A stretch of 14,345 nt of DNA from Ruminiclostridium sp. Lineage in GTDB: Bacteria > Bacillota_A > Clostridia > Oscillospirales > Oscillospiraceae. The notes under the pieces were generated by a model. That model did no database searches, was not told the origin of the DNA, and saw only the letters and a list, made by a program, of their open reading frames with translations. The stretch lies in assembly GCA_017521345.1 (NCBI GenBank), contig JAFXCU010000186.1, forward strand, positions 1 to 14,345, written 5' to 3'. Shown here in pieces: positions 1-7,376 of the stretch (position 1 is the stretch's first letter; each line of letters starts with the position of its first letter). Both the position numbers and the translations under genes were made by a program.

Positions 1-293
1 CCCGTGAGCACGCCCCCATGGTCATCAAGGAGTCCGGCATCTCCTGCGTCATCGCAAAGACCTTCGCCCGCATCTTCTACCGCAACGCCATCAACATCGG
101 CCTGGCCATCATGGAGTGCCCCGAGGCCAGCGAGAAGATCGAGGCAGGCGACGAGGTGGCCGTGGACTTCGACACCGGCGTCATCACCAACGTCACCAAG
201 GGTGAGACCTACCAGTCCCTGCCCTTCCCCGAGTTTATCAAGGAGATCATCCAGGCCGGCGGCCTGATGGCCTCCATCAAGGACAACCAGTAA
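1..293 (+). CDS. leuD: 3-isopropylmalate dehydratase small subunit (LeuD), 3' part
   Basis: This is the C-terminal part of the small (swivel-domain) subunit of isopropylmalate isomerase, which with LeuC converts 2-isopropylmalate to 3-isopropylmalate in leucine biosynthesis in the cytoplasm. The gene enters from the left edge: the first complete codon is at 3 and the first two bases are probably the end of a serine codon, giving the family motif (S)REHAP, which is typically preceded by GCGSS. The following [18 protein letters not shown] also fits LeuD, where the stretch after REHAP runs into a conserved F-x-x-I-F-x-x-N. About 96 residues are visible of a usual 160-200. The stop codon is 14 bases before leuB, so the two are surely co-transcribed, and leuC is expected upstream. 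The aconitase-family swivel domain alone could be confused with homoaconitase, but the leuB neighbour supports leuD. Confidence 0.93.
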   Translation, partial: REHAPMVIKESGISCVIAKTFARIFYRNAINIGLAIMECPEASEKIEAGDEVAVDFDTGVITNVTKGETYQSLPFPEFIKEIIQAGGLMASIKDNQ

Positions 294-307
294 GGGAGGG
301 CACCGAC

Positions 308-1378
308 ATGAATTACAATATCGCTGTGATCCCCGGCGACGGCATCGGTCCCGACATCGTGGAGCAGGCCGTGAAGGTCATGCACAAGGTGGGCGACAAG
401 TTCGGCCACACCTTCACCACCAAGACCGTCCTGGCCGGCGGTGCTGCCATCGACGCCACCGGCGGCTGCCTGCCCCAGGAGACCATCGATGTCTGCAAGG
501 CATCCGACGCCGTCCTGCTGGGCGCTGTGGGCGGCCCCAAGTGGGACAACCTCCCCGGCGGCGAGCGTCCCGAGCGTGCCCTGCTGGGCATCCGCAAGGA
601 GCTGGGCCTCTTCGCCAACATCCGTCCCGCCGTCATCTTCGAGGAGCTGGCCGACGCCTCTCCTCTGAAGGCTGAGATCCTCTCCGGCGGCCTGGACATC
701 GTGGTGGTCCGTGAGCTCACCGGCGGCATCTACTTCGGCGAGCGGGGCACCAAGGAGACCGACATGGGTCCCGCCGCCTATGACGTGGAGATGTACTCCG
801 AGGGCGAGGTCCGCCGCATCGCCAAGGTGGCCTTCGACATGGCCATGAAGCGCAACAAGAAGGTCACCAGCGTGGACAAGGCCAACGTGCTGGACTCCTC
901 CCGCCTGTGGAGAAGAGTAGTGGAAGAGGTTGCCAAGGACTACCCCGAGGTCACCCTGAACCACATGTACGTGGACAACGCCGCCATGCAGCTGGTCCGC
1001 AACCCCCGTCAGTTCGACGTGATCGTCACCAGCAACATTTTTGGCGATATCCTCTCCGATGAGGCCAGCCAGATCACCGGCTCCATCGGTATGCTCCCCT
1101 CCGCCTCCCTGGCAGAAGGCAATTTTGGCATGTACGAGCCCATCCACGGCTCCGCTCCCGACATTGCCGGTCAGGACAAGGCCAACCCCACCGCCACCAT
1201 CCTGTCCATCGGCATGATGCTGCGCTACACCTTCGGCCTGGGTGCCGAGGCGGACGCCATCGACGCCGCTGTGAAGGCCGTTCTGGCCAAGGGCTACCGG
1301 ACCCCCGACCTGTACACCGGCGAGGGCACCTTGGTGGGCACTGCTGAGATGGGCCAGCGAATCGCTGACGAAATTTGA
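308..1378 (+). CDS. leuB: 3-isopropylmalate dehydrogenase (LeuB)
   Basis: LeuB catalyses NAD-dependent oxidative decarboxylation of 3-isopropylmalate to 2-oxoisocaproate, the third leucine-specific step, as a cytoplasmic homodimer. The 356-residue protein is the normal family length. It begins with the Rossmann-like IPGDGIGP (residues 8-15) and carries the catalytic tyrosine in YFGERG (142-147), the catalytic lysine in VDKANVLD (Lys191), and the isocitrate/isopropylmalate dehydrogenase signature at 243-268 with metal-binding Asp247 and Asp251. HGSAPDIAG (280-288) belongs to the NAD-binding loop. A GGGAGGG ribosome site lies 9 bases before the ATG. It follows leuD by 14 bases and is closed by a strong terminator, so it is the last gene of the leucine operon here. 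Tartrate or isocitrate dehydrogenase paralogues share the fold, but the leuD neighbour and the length settle the call. Confidence 0.97.
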   Translation: MNYNIAVIPGDGIGPDIVEQAVKVMHKVGDKFGHTFTTKTVLAGGAAIDATGGCLPQETIDVCKASDAVLLGAVGGPKWDNLPGGERPERALLGIRKELGLFANIRPAVIFEELADASPLKAEILSGGLDIVVVRELTGGIYFGERGTKETDMGPAAYDVEMYSEGEVRRIAKVAFDMAMKRNKKVTSVDKANVLDSSRLWRRVVEEVAKDYPEVTLNHMYVDNAAMQLVRNPRQFDVIVTSNIFGDILSDEASQITGSIGMLPSASLAEGNFGMYEPIHGSAPDIAGQDKANPTATILSIGMMLRYTFGLGAEADAIDAAVKAVLAKGYRTPDLYTGEGTLVGTAEMGQRIADEI

Positions 1379-1394
1379 TCGCATACAACTTTTT

Positions 1395-1424
1395 GGGCGT
1401 GCTGCAGATGCAGCACGCCCTTTT
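1395..1424 (+). terminator. Rho-independent terminator of the leu operon
   Basis: A perfect 12-base inverted repeat (GGGCGTGCTGCA at 1395-1406 and its complement at 1409-1420) is followed by TTTT. It lies 16 bases after the leuB stop. In practice the hairpin is probably 10-11 bp with a small loop. Confidence 0.93.
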
Positions 1425-1469
1425 CTGCTATAAGAGGGTTGAAACCGCTGGTGCCCCCTATAGACAACA

Positions 1470-1498
1470 TTGACAAAACTTTAATAATATTATATAAT
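1470..1498 (+). promoter_or_regulatory. Consensus sigma-A promoter for the paralogue pair
   Basis: TTGACA at 1470-1475 and TATAAT at 1493-1498 are separated by exactly 17 bases, a perfect match to the housekeeping promoter consensus, with an AT-rich spacer in an otherwise GC-rich sequence. Transcription should start near 1505, leaving a leader of about 45 bases before the start codon at 1551. No operator-like palindrome was seen, so expression may be strong and constitutive. Confidence 0.9.
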
Positions 1499-1550
1499 TT
1501 CTTTATAATCAGTTTCCTATCCGCCCCTCACTGCGAAAGGAGCGATCTCC

Positions 1551-2504
1551 ATGCGCAACCCCTTTGAGGACATCACCAGCAAGGCCTTTCACCCTGACCC
1601 AAAGGAACGGCGGGCTTGGTGGAGCTGGCGCATCACCAGGTACATCTTCCTTTGGATCGCTGTTTTGTTTGCCATGCTCATGTGGCATTTGATCACAAAG
1701 AACGCCCAGGAGACTCTTCCCGCAGAACCCGGCACGATCCAGGACGGGGTCTACTACTTTTACAAGGGCAGCGGTACCACCCTTCCCCTTCTGGAAAACA
1801 CCCCTGTTGGCCTCTGCGCCTACACCCCCGGTCAGGAGCCGGAGGTTCTGGTGTCTGCCAAGGAATACTCTCTGGACCCCACCGTTCCCTTCTGGGGCGT
1901 GAACGAGCACGGTCTGTACTTTATTGATAACGGCACCGACAGCATCTACCGCATGGACCTGGACACCCAGGAAATCTCTCAACTCTACACCCGGACCGCA
2001 GAGGCCTACCAAACAGATCTTTCCCTCACTGCTCTGTACCTGTATGAGGATCACATCCTCCTCCAGCGCCGCATGAGTCAGACAACCGACTACCTGACCC
2101 TGGACTGCGCAACAGGACAAGTCCTGGACCAGTCGAAGGAGCCTCCCCAGGAACCGACGGACCCTCAGCCGGGAACCGCCGCCTACGAGGTCCAGCGGCT
2201 GGACCTGCCCGCCACAAAAGAGGATATTTTTTACACCTACCTGGATGTTGCCGACCAGTGGCTCTTCTACATCACCAACATCCCAAAATATGTGGAGGGA
2301 CACAACCGGTCCGTCACAGAACTCTGGGCCATGGACATAGAGACCCAGGAGCGGCATCTGGTCCAGGATGAGATCATCCTTCATCAGGTGGTCACTGACG
2401 GCACCTGGCTTTACGACTGCGACAGGAATACCGATTGCTACCATGTGGAATACAACGACCAGGGCATCCCCTGTGGGCTGACCCTCATCCAGGAGAAGAT
2501 ATAA
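1551..2504 (+). CDS. Membrane-anchored extracytoplasmic protein, propeller-like, first paralogue
   Basis: I do not recognise a named family with certainty. The 317-residue protein has a short charged and tryptophan-rich cytoplasmic N terminus, one membrane segment (about residues 31-49) and a long external domain, so it should be a single-pass protein facing outside. The external part repeats beta-strand phrases typical of propeller proteins: DGVYYF, GLYFID followed by IYRMDLDTQE, LWAMDIETQERHLVQD and DGTWLYD. This resembles DUF5050/WD-like sensors of clostridia. The ATG is set by AAAGGAG at 1536-1542, eight bases upstream. It is the first gene behind a perfect promoter and is followed after 28 bases by a clear paralogue. 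No catalytic motif or lipobox is visible. A carbohydrate-, peptide- or stress-sensing role is only a guess. Confidence 0.85.
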   Translation: MRNPFEDITSKAFHPDPKERRAWWSWRITRYIFLWIAVLFAMLMWHLITKNAQETLPAEPGTIQDGVYYFYKGSGTTLPLLENTPVGLCAYTPGQEPEVLVSAKEYSLDPTVPFWGVNEHGLYFIDNGTDSIYRMDLDTQEISQLYTRTAEAYQTDLSLTALYLYEDHILLQRRMSQTTDYLTLDCATGQVLDQSKEPPQEPTDPQPGTAAYEVQRLDLPATKEDIFYTYLDVADQWLFYITNIPKYVEGHNRSVTELWAMDIETQERHLVQDEIILHQVVTDGTWLYDCDRNTDCYHVEYNDQGIPCGLTLIQEKI

Positions 2505-2532
2505 GTCCCGTTGACAGAAAGGAGTGATCCCC

Positions 2533-3507
2533 GTGCGTGACCCCTTTGACTATCCCATGGAACCCATGACCCCCCAGCAGGTCCAGGCTGAGCAGAAGGA
2601 ACGGAAGGCCCGGAGCAGCTGGGTGTCCACCGGCATCCTCATCCTCCTGGCTGCCTTTGTTATCTTTGGCGCTATCATGTTCTGGATGGGCAAGACCTCC
2701 CAGGAAGACCTGGGCGGAGAACCCGGTGCCATCCAGGATGGGGTGTACTACGTCTACGGAGGCAGCGGTTTTGTCCTGCCTAACGAGGTCCGTATCCCCA
2801 TCGGTCTCTGCGCCTATACCCCCGGCCAGGAGCCGGAGATTCTGGTGTCTGCCAAGGACTACAGTCTGAACACCATCTTCCCCTGCTGGGATGTAAATGC
2901 CCAGGGACTGTTCTTCTTCGACCAGAACACCTGTATTCTCTACCGAATGGACCTGGACACCAGAGCGGTGACTCCCTTCTATGTTTTTCCCGAGACGGAC
3001 CCCGCCCCTGTTGTGTTCTTTCAGTATCTGGACGAAGAACGGCTCATCGTAAGCTATAACCTGGACCCCATCTATTACTATTTGACTCTGGACTGCCGAA
3101 CCGGGGAGGTCCTGGCGAAGCAGAAGGAGAAGCCCCCGGAATTGACGGAACCCCAGGAAGGGACCCTGGCCTATGAGGTCCAGCGTCTGGCCCTTCCCGA
3201 GGGAACGGTCACGGAAAACGGAACCGAAAACTGGTATGCCTATCTGGCCTTCGCTGACCCCTGGCTGTTCTATGTGAAGCAATTTCCCGATGAAAATCCC
3301 GACATTGCCGCCTATCACTCCCAGCTCTGGGCCATGAATGTGGAAACAGAAGAGCGACACCTGGTTCAAGACAAAATAGAGCCTTACCACATGGTCACTG
3401 ACGGCAATTGGTTCTATATCTGCGGCGGGGACACCGACTGCTACCAACTGGACTACAACGACCAGGGCATCCCCTGCGGGCTGACCTTGATCGAAGAACG
3501 AATTTGA
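2533..3507 (+). CDS. Membrane-anchored extracytoplasmic protein, propeller-like, second paralogue
   Basis: A tandem paralogue of the preceding gene: 324 residues, one membrane segment at about 31-51, and the same order of external motifs (GLCAYTPGQEPE, ILVSAK, LYRMDLDT, LWAMNVETEERHLVQD, and the terminal YNDQGIPCGLTLI). The start is taken as GTG at 2533 rather than the in-frame GTG at 2524, because 2524 lies inside the ribosome site AAAGGAG. With 2533 both the leader and the first residues (RDPFD against RNPFE) line up with the first paralogue. Nucleotide identity is very high near the 3' end, so the duplication is either fairly recent or kept similar by gene conversion. The cytoplasmic tail is rich in Met, Gln, Lys and Arg, and differs from the Trp-rich tail of the first copy. 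Function unknown; probably co-transcribed and possibly partners. Confidence 0.85.
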   Translation: MRDPFDYPMEPMTPQQVQAEQKERKARSSWVSTGILILLAAFVIFGAIMFWMGKTSQEDLGGEPGAIQDGVYYVYGGSGFVLPNEVRIPIGLCAYTPGQEPEILVSAKDYSLNTIFPCWDVNAQGLFFFDQNTCILYRMDLDTRAVTPFYVFPETDPAPVVFFQYLDEERLIVSYNLDPIYYYLTLDCRTGEVLAKQKEKPPELTEPQEGTLAYEVQRLALPEGTVTENGTENWYAYLAFADPWLFYVKQFPDENPDIAAYHSQLWAMNVETEERHLVQDKIEPYHMVTDGNWFYICGGDTDCYQLDYNDQGIPCGLTLIEERI

Positions 3508-3511
3508 GCAT

Positions 3512-3540
3512 AAAAAAGACCGCCTATGGCGGTCTTTTTT
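3512..3540 (+). terminator. Rho-independent terminator after the paralogue pair
   Basis: GACCGCC (3518-3524), a TAT loop and GGCGGTC (3528-3534) are flanked by six A (3512-3517) and six T (3535-3540). The A and T runs make it symmetrical, so it could also stop transcription arriving from the minus-strand MFS gene. Confidence 0.94.
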
Positions 3541-3564
3541 GCGTTTCATGTGTATCCTTCATTT

Positions 3565-3643
3565 TGTAGGGGCGGCTATCAGCCGCCCGCCAGCCTTGTG
3601 TTTGCCCGCCACGTGGGTCGGGCGGATACTATCCGCCCCTACA
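3565..3643 (+). repeat. Family A double-hairpin repeat, copy A1
   Basis: A 79-base element bounded by an 11-base terminal inverted repeat (TGTAGGGGCGG at 3565-3575, CCGCCCCTACA at 3633-3643). Each end holds its own hairpin: GGGCGGCT/AGCCGCCC (3570-3577 with 3581-3588) and GGGCGGAT/ATCCGCCC (3620-3627 with 3631-3638). The stems differ by one compensated pair (C3576-G3582 against A3626-T3632). It lies between the terminator at 3540 and the 3' end of the minus-strand MFS gene. Related copies are at 8271-8298 and 10261-10333. No flanking target duplication was obvious. The strand is nominal, since the element is nearly palindromic. Confidence 0.85.
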
Positions 3644-3658
3644 TACACGCGCAGTCCG

Positions 3659-4831
3659 TTATCCCTTCCTTCGGTCAATCACCAAAAACAGCGGCAACGC
3701 CAGCAGGGTAAACCCTGCGGCGGCAAAGTACATCACCTGATAGCTCCCAAAGGCCGTCACCACCGCCCCCAGCAGGGCCGGGCCGAAGCCCATGGCCACG
3801 TCACAGCACAGGTAGAAGGTGGTCACGCAGTAGGACCGCCGGGACAGAGGAGCCGACTGGCAGGCCATCACGTTGCAAGCGGAGTTGAGAGAGCCGTAGC
3901 CCAGGGCGCAGCCCGCCGCGCACAGCACCAACGTCAGCACGCAGGGCCGGAAGGCCATCAGGGCCAGGCCTGCCGTCTGGGCCAGGATGCCCGGGATGCA
4001 CACATAGCGGTTGCCGTAGCGGTCCTGGATCTTGCCCGCCGCCGGACGGCAGACCACCAGCAGGGCGGCGTACAGCAGGAAGAACCAAGAGAAGGCCTCC
4101 ACCAGGTCCACCTGCTCCGCATAGATCCGGTAGAAGGACATGACCCCCACATAGCCCAGGGCGCTGAGGCCGGTGACCACGGAAATGGGAACGGCATTGG
4201 GCTCGATGAGCTTGCGGAGAAGGGAGGTCTTTTCCGTCAGGGACTTCTTCTCTTCTGCTCCGGTGTCCACCCCGCTCAGGTCCACGAAGAGAAGGAAGAA
4301 CCCCATCAGGAAGGACAGGACGATGGCGCACAGGAAGCACCCCATGGCCCCAAAGGCATCGTAGATATATCCCCCCACAAAGGGGCCGATGCCCACGGAG
4401 ATGGTGGTGGCCAGCATGAAGTAGCCCGCCGCCTCCCCGAACCGGCTCTTGGGCAGGATGGACATGCCGATGGTCATGGTGGCGCTGGAGGCGGCGCCGA
4501 AGCCCAGGCCGTGGACGAACCGCACCAAAATCAGCAGGGGCAGGCTGTTGACAAAGGGGTAGAAGCAGCAGGCGGCGAAGTGGAGGGCGGAGGCCGCCAG
4601 AGCCACCTGCTTCCAGCCAAAGGTCTCCATCCCCTTGCCGGAGGCCAGCCGGGAGAACATCCCGCCCACCACGTAGATGCCGGACACCAGCCCGGCCACT
4701 GCGGCGGTGGAGCCGAACTCCGTGGCATACTGGGTGATGGTGGCCATGAGCATATACATGACCATGGCGCTGCACAGGAGGGATAGAAAGGCAAAACAGA
4801 AGTTTTTGGTAAAAATCTTTTCTTTGGTCAC
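3659..4831 (-). CDS. Major facilitator superfamily transporter, substrate unknown
   Basis: A 390-residue, very hydrophobic protein with about 12 predicted membrane segments in two halves, joined by a charged loop near residues 183-212. Two loops resemble the MFS motif A: GKGMETFGWK (65-74) between segments 2 and 3, and GKIQDRYGNR (266-275) in the second half. This fits a secondary transporter of the drug/metabolite exporter type, but the substrate cannot be read from sequence. I chose GTG at 4831, because the AAGGAG site ends nine bases before it. A TTG two codons upstream would leave only three bases between site and start. It begins 21 bases after the comM stop on the same strand, so the two are probably co-transcribed. 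The 3' end faces the A1 repeat and the terminator at 3512-3540. Confidence 0.9.
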   Translation of the reverse strand: MTKEKIFTKNFCFAFLSLLCSAMVMYMLMATITQYATEFGSTAAVAGLVSGIYVVGGMFSRLASGKGMETFGWKQVALAASALHFAACCFYPFVNSLPLLILVRFVHGLGFGAASSATMTIGMSILPKSRFGEAAGYFMLATTISVGIGPFVGGYIYDAFGAMGCFLCAIVLSFLMGFFLLFVDLSGVDTGAEEKKSLTEKTSLLRKLIEPNAVPISVVTGLSALGYVGVMSFYRIYAEQVDLVEAFSWFFLLYAALLVVCRPAAGKIQDRYGNRYVCIPGILAQTAGLALMAFRPCVLTLVLCAAGCALGYGSLNSACNVMACQSAPLSRRSYCVTTFYLCCDVAMGFGPALLGAVVTAFGSYQVMYFAAAGFTLLALPLFLVIDRRKG

Positions 4832-4852
4832 AAACAAGGACTCCTTGTCAAA

Positions 4853-6373
4853 TCATCTCTGGAAATAGTCGGACTCCCGGTACTGGATGGCCTCGGCCAG
4901 GTGGTGGGGGGCGATCCTCTCCTCCCCGTCCAGGTCGGCGATGGTCCGGGCCACCCGGAGGATGCGGTCGTAGCTCCGGGCGGTAAGGCCCATGTGCTCA
5001 TAGGCCCCCTTCATGATGGCGGTGCCCGCCGGGTCCAGGGCGCAGTAGCGTTTCAGCTCCTCCTGGCCCATGGCGGCGTTGCAGGCCGGGCCGTCGGGGC
5101 CGAACCGGGCGGTCTGGACGGCACGGGCCTTCACCACCCGCTCCCGGATGGAGGCGGAGTCCTCCCCGGGGCTCCGGTCAGCCAGGTCTTCAAACTCCAG
5201 GGCGGGGACCTCAGCGTAGAGGTCGATGCGGTCCAGGAGGGGGCCGGACAGACGGCCCAGGTACTTCCGCACCGAGGCAGGGGAGCACCGGCACCGGCCC
5301 GAGGGGTGGCCGTACCAGCCGCATTTGCAGGGGTTCATGGCGCACACCAGCATGAAATTACTGGGATAGGTCTCGGAGGCCGCCGCCCGGACCAGGGAGA
5401 TCTTCCCCTCCTCCATGGGCTGACGGAGGACCTCCAGCACATCCTTGTGAAATTCCGGCAGCTCGTCCAGGAAGAGGACCCCGTGGTGGGCCAGGGAGAT
5501 CTCACCGGGCTTGGGGTAGGGGGTTCCGCCCCCGGCCATGCCCACGGCGGAGATGGTGTGGTGGGGGGACCGGAAGGGCCGGTGGGAAAGGAGGGGCTGC
5601 TCCTTGGTGGTCAGGCCCATGACCGAATGGACCTGGGTGGCCTCCAGGGCCTCCCGCCGGTTCATGGGCGGCAGGACCGAGGGCAGACGCCGGGCCAGCA
5701 TGCTCTTGCCCGAGCCGGGCGGGCCGATCATGGCCACGTTGTGTCCCCCGGCGGCGGCGATCTCCAGGGCCCGCTTCACCTGCTCCTGACCCCGGACTTC
5801 CGAAAAATCGGGCACGGGAAGGTCCTCCAGGGTGCCGGACCAGGGTGCCGCAGGCTCAATATAGCCCCGGCCGCACAGGTGGTCGGCCAGCTGCTTCACA
5901 TTTTCCACCGGGTAGACGGTGAGTCCCTCGGCCAGGGTGGCCTCCGGGGCGCTGTCGGCCGGGACGTAGAGCCGCTGGATCCCTGCCGCCTTGGCCGCCA
6001 GGGCCATGGGCAGCATGCCCACCACGGGCCGGAGGGTGCCGGACAGGGAGAGTTCCCCCACGAAGGCGCAGTCCGGGTCCTGCCAGGTGAGCTGCTCCCC
6101 GGCGGTGAGGATGCCCACCAGGATGGGCAGGTCATAGACCGTGCCGGACTTTCGCAGGTTGGCGGGGGCCAGGTTCACGGTGATGCGGCCCACCGGGAAG
6201 GTGAAACCGTTGTTCTTAATGGCAGAGCGGACCCGTTCCCTGGCCTCCTTCACGGCGGCGTCGGGCAGGCCCACGATATCGAAATTGGGCAGGCCGCCGG
6301 CCAGGTCGCACTCGGCGGTGACCTCATAGCCGTTGATGCCCTGTAAGCCCAAAGAGCGTACTTTGTGAAGCAT
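4853..6373 (-). CDS. comM: ComM/YifB family Mg-chelatase-like AAA+ ATPase
   Basis: A 506-residue protein of the YifB/ComM family, normal length for the family. ComM of naturally transformable bacteria is a hexameric helicase promoting branch migration during integration of transformed DNA. In clostridia the gene is widespread and its role is less clear. The order is an N-terminal Lon/S16-like ChlI domain (about 20-145, with GLPNFDIVGLPDAAVKEARERV), an AAA+ core with Walker A GPPGSGKS (217-224) and Walker B VLFLDELPEF (299-308), the cysteine-rich MNPCKCGWYG region (Cys344, 349, 351, 361, 363), the sensor region LSGPLLDRIDL, and a C-terminal Mg-chelatase domain ending in GLTARSYDRILRVARTIADL. 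ATG at 6373 is preceded by AGGAGG six bases upstream. The open frame continues to 6589 but that stretch lacks homology and overlaps the divergent patatin gene. Usual companions such as dprA are not seen; an MFS gene follows instead. Confidence 0.95.
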   Translation of the reverse strand: MLHKVRSLGLQGINGYEVTAECDLAGGLPNFDIVGLPDAAVKEARERVRSAIKNNGFTFPVGRITVNLAPANLRKSGTVYDLPILVGILTAGEQLTWQDPDCAFVGELSLSGTLRPVVGMLPMALAAKAAGIQRLYVPADSAPEATLAEGLTVYPVENVKQLADHLCGRGYIEPAAPWSGTLEDLPVPDFSEVRGQEQVKRALEIAAAGGHNVAMIGPPGSGKSMLARRLPSVLPPMNRREALEATQVHSVMGLTTKEQPLLSHRPFRSPHHTISAVGMAGGGTPYPKPGEISLAHHGVLFLDELPEFHKDVLEVLRQPMEEGKISLVRAAASETYPSNFMLVCAMNPCKCGWYGHPSGRCRCSPASVRKYLGRLSGPLLDRIDLYAEVPALEFEDLADRSPGEDSASIRERVVKARAVQTARFGPDGPACNAAMGQEELKRYCALDPAGTAIMKGAYEHMGLTARSYDRILRVARTIADLDGEERIAPHHLAEAIQYRESDYFQR

Positions 6374-6436
6374 ACTCTGCCTCCTCTCATACATCTTATC
6401 GTAACTATGCCACAAATCCCCCCAGGGGGCAAGGGG

Positions 6437-6465
6437 TTGCCAAAGTTTTGATTGCATGGTAGGAT
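6437..6465 (+). promoter_or_regulatory. Probable promoter of the patatin-hydratase operon
   Basis: TTGCCA at 6437-6442 and TAGGAT at 6460-6465, with 17 bases between, lie in the comM/patatin divergent gap. This would start transcription near 6472, about 30 bases before the ATG. Both boxes are one or two changes from consensus. I saw only weak candidates for the opposing comM promoter. Confidence 0.6.
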
Positions 6466-6503
6466 GGAACCAATCTAACACACACAGGTAAGGAGGGACC
6501 GCC

Positions 6504-7376
6504 ATGAAGCGAGGTCTGGTCCTGGAGGGCGGCGGCATGCGGGGCATGTTCACCGCCGGCGTCATCGACGTGATGATGGAGCAGGGCATTGATTTTCACG
6601 GGGCCGTGGGCGTATCCGCCGGTGCGGTCTTCGGCTGCAACTATAAATCCCGGCAGATCGGCCGGGCCATCCGCTACAACCTGCGGTTCTGCCAGGACCC
6701 CCGCTACTGCAGCGTCCGGTCCCTGGTCAAGACCGGGGACCTCTTCGGCACGGACTTCTGCTACCGGGAGATCCCCAACGAGCTGGACCCCTTCGACACG
6801 GAGGCCTACCAGGCCAACCCCATGGAGTTCTATGTGGTGACCACCGACGTGGCCACGGGGGAGCCGGTCTACCACCTCTGCCCCAAGGGGGACGAGGAGG
6901 ACCTGCGCTGGTACCGGGCCTCGGCCTCCATGCCCCTGGCCGCCCGGCCGGTGGAGATCGACGGCAGGGCCATGCTGGACGGGGGCATTTCCGACGCCAT
7001 CCCCCTGAAATTTGCCGAGACCCTGTATGACCGGAACGTGGTGGTCCTGACCCAGCCCAAGGGCTATGTGAAGAAGAAAAACAAGGCCCTGCCCCTCATC
7101 CGCCGGGTCCTGCGCCAGTACCCCAAGGTGCTGGAGGTCATGGCCCGCCGCCACGAGGACTACAACCGGATTGTCACCTACATCCGGGGCCGGGAGCGGG
7201 TGGGCAAGGTCTTCGTCATCCGGCCGGAGATGCCCCTGGACATCAGCCGGACGGAGAGCAACCCGGAAGAGCTCCAGCGGGTCTACGACCACGGCCGAGC
7301 CGTGGCGGAAAAGCGGCTGGCGGCCCTGAAAGATTTTTTGAATGCGGGAGGAACCCCCAATGAAAACAAAATTTGA
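6504..7376 (+). CDS. Patatin-like phospholipase family protein
   Basis: A 290-residue protein of the bacterial patatin family (RssA/YjjU type), serine acyl hydrolases expected to act on phospholipid or other acyl esters. All three hallmarks are present: the oxyanion glycine loop EGGGMRG (8-14), the nucleophile elbow GVSAG with Ser38 (36-40), and the catalytic aspartate in DGG (Asp159), so the Ser-Asp dyad is intact. ASASMPLAARPV just before it is typical of the YjjU-like branch. No signal peptide or membrane segment is visible, so it is probably cytoplasmic or peripheral. ATG is preceded by AAGGAGG (6490-6496) seven bases upstream. Its 3' end overlaps the next gene by 17 bases, so translation is likely coupled. 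The natural substrate cannot be deduced. Confidence 0.93.
   Translation: MKRGLVLEGGGMRGMFTAGVIDVMMEQGIDFHGAVGVSAGAVFGCNYKSRQIGRAIRYNLRFCQDPRYCSVRSLVKTGDLFGTDFCYREIPNELDPFDTEAYQANPMEFYVVTTDVATGEPVYHLCPKGDEEDLRWYRASASMPLAARPVEIDGRAMLDGGISDAIPLKFAETLYDRNVVVLTQPKGYVKKKNKALPLIRRVLRQYPKVLEVMARRHEDYNRIVTYIRGRERVGKVFVIRPEMPLDISRTESNPEELQRVYDHGRAVAEKRLAALKDFLNAGGTPNENKI

Noticed and set aside
209..1384. Long minus-strand open frame of 391 codons opposite leuB
   Set aside because: It mirrors the leuB codons (Gly/Val/His-rich product), has no ribosome site, and lies wholly over a certain gene.
3565..3643. Ordinary insertion sequence remnant
   Set aside because: No transposase fragment and no clear target-site duplication; the two internal hairpins fit a short palindromic repeat better.
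3539..4786. Plus-strand open frame of 415 codons opposite the MFS gene
   Set aside because: The product is a low-complexity His/Gln/Gly-rich shadow, and it starts in the terminator and A1 repeat.
4901..6346. Plus-strand open frame of 481 codons opposite comM
   Set aside because: Composition is that of an antisense shadow of a GC-rich gene; comM motifs on the minus strand are unambiguous.
6374..6589. N-terminal extension of comM
   Set aside because: YifB proteins begin at the MLHKV-like start; ATG at 6373 has a perfect ribosome site, and the extension overlaps the divergent patatin promoter and gene.
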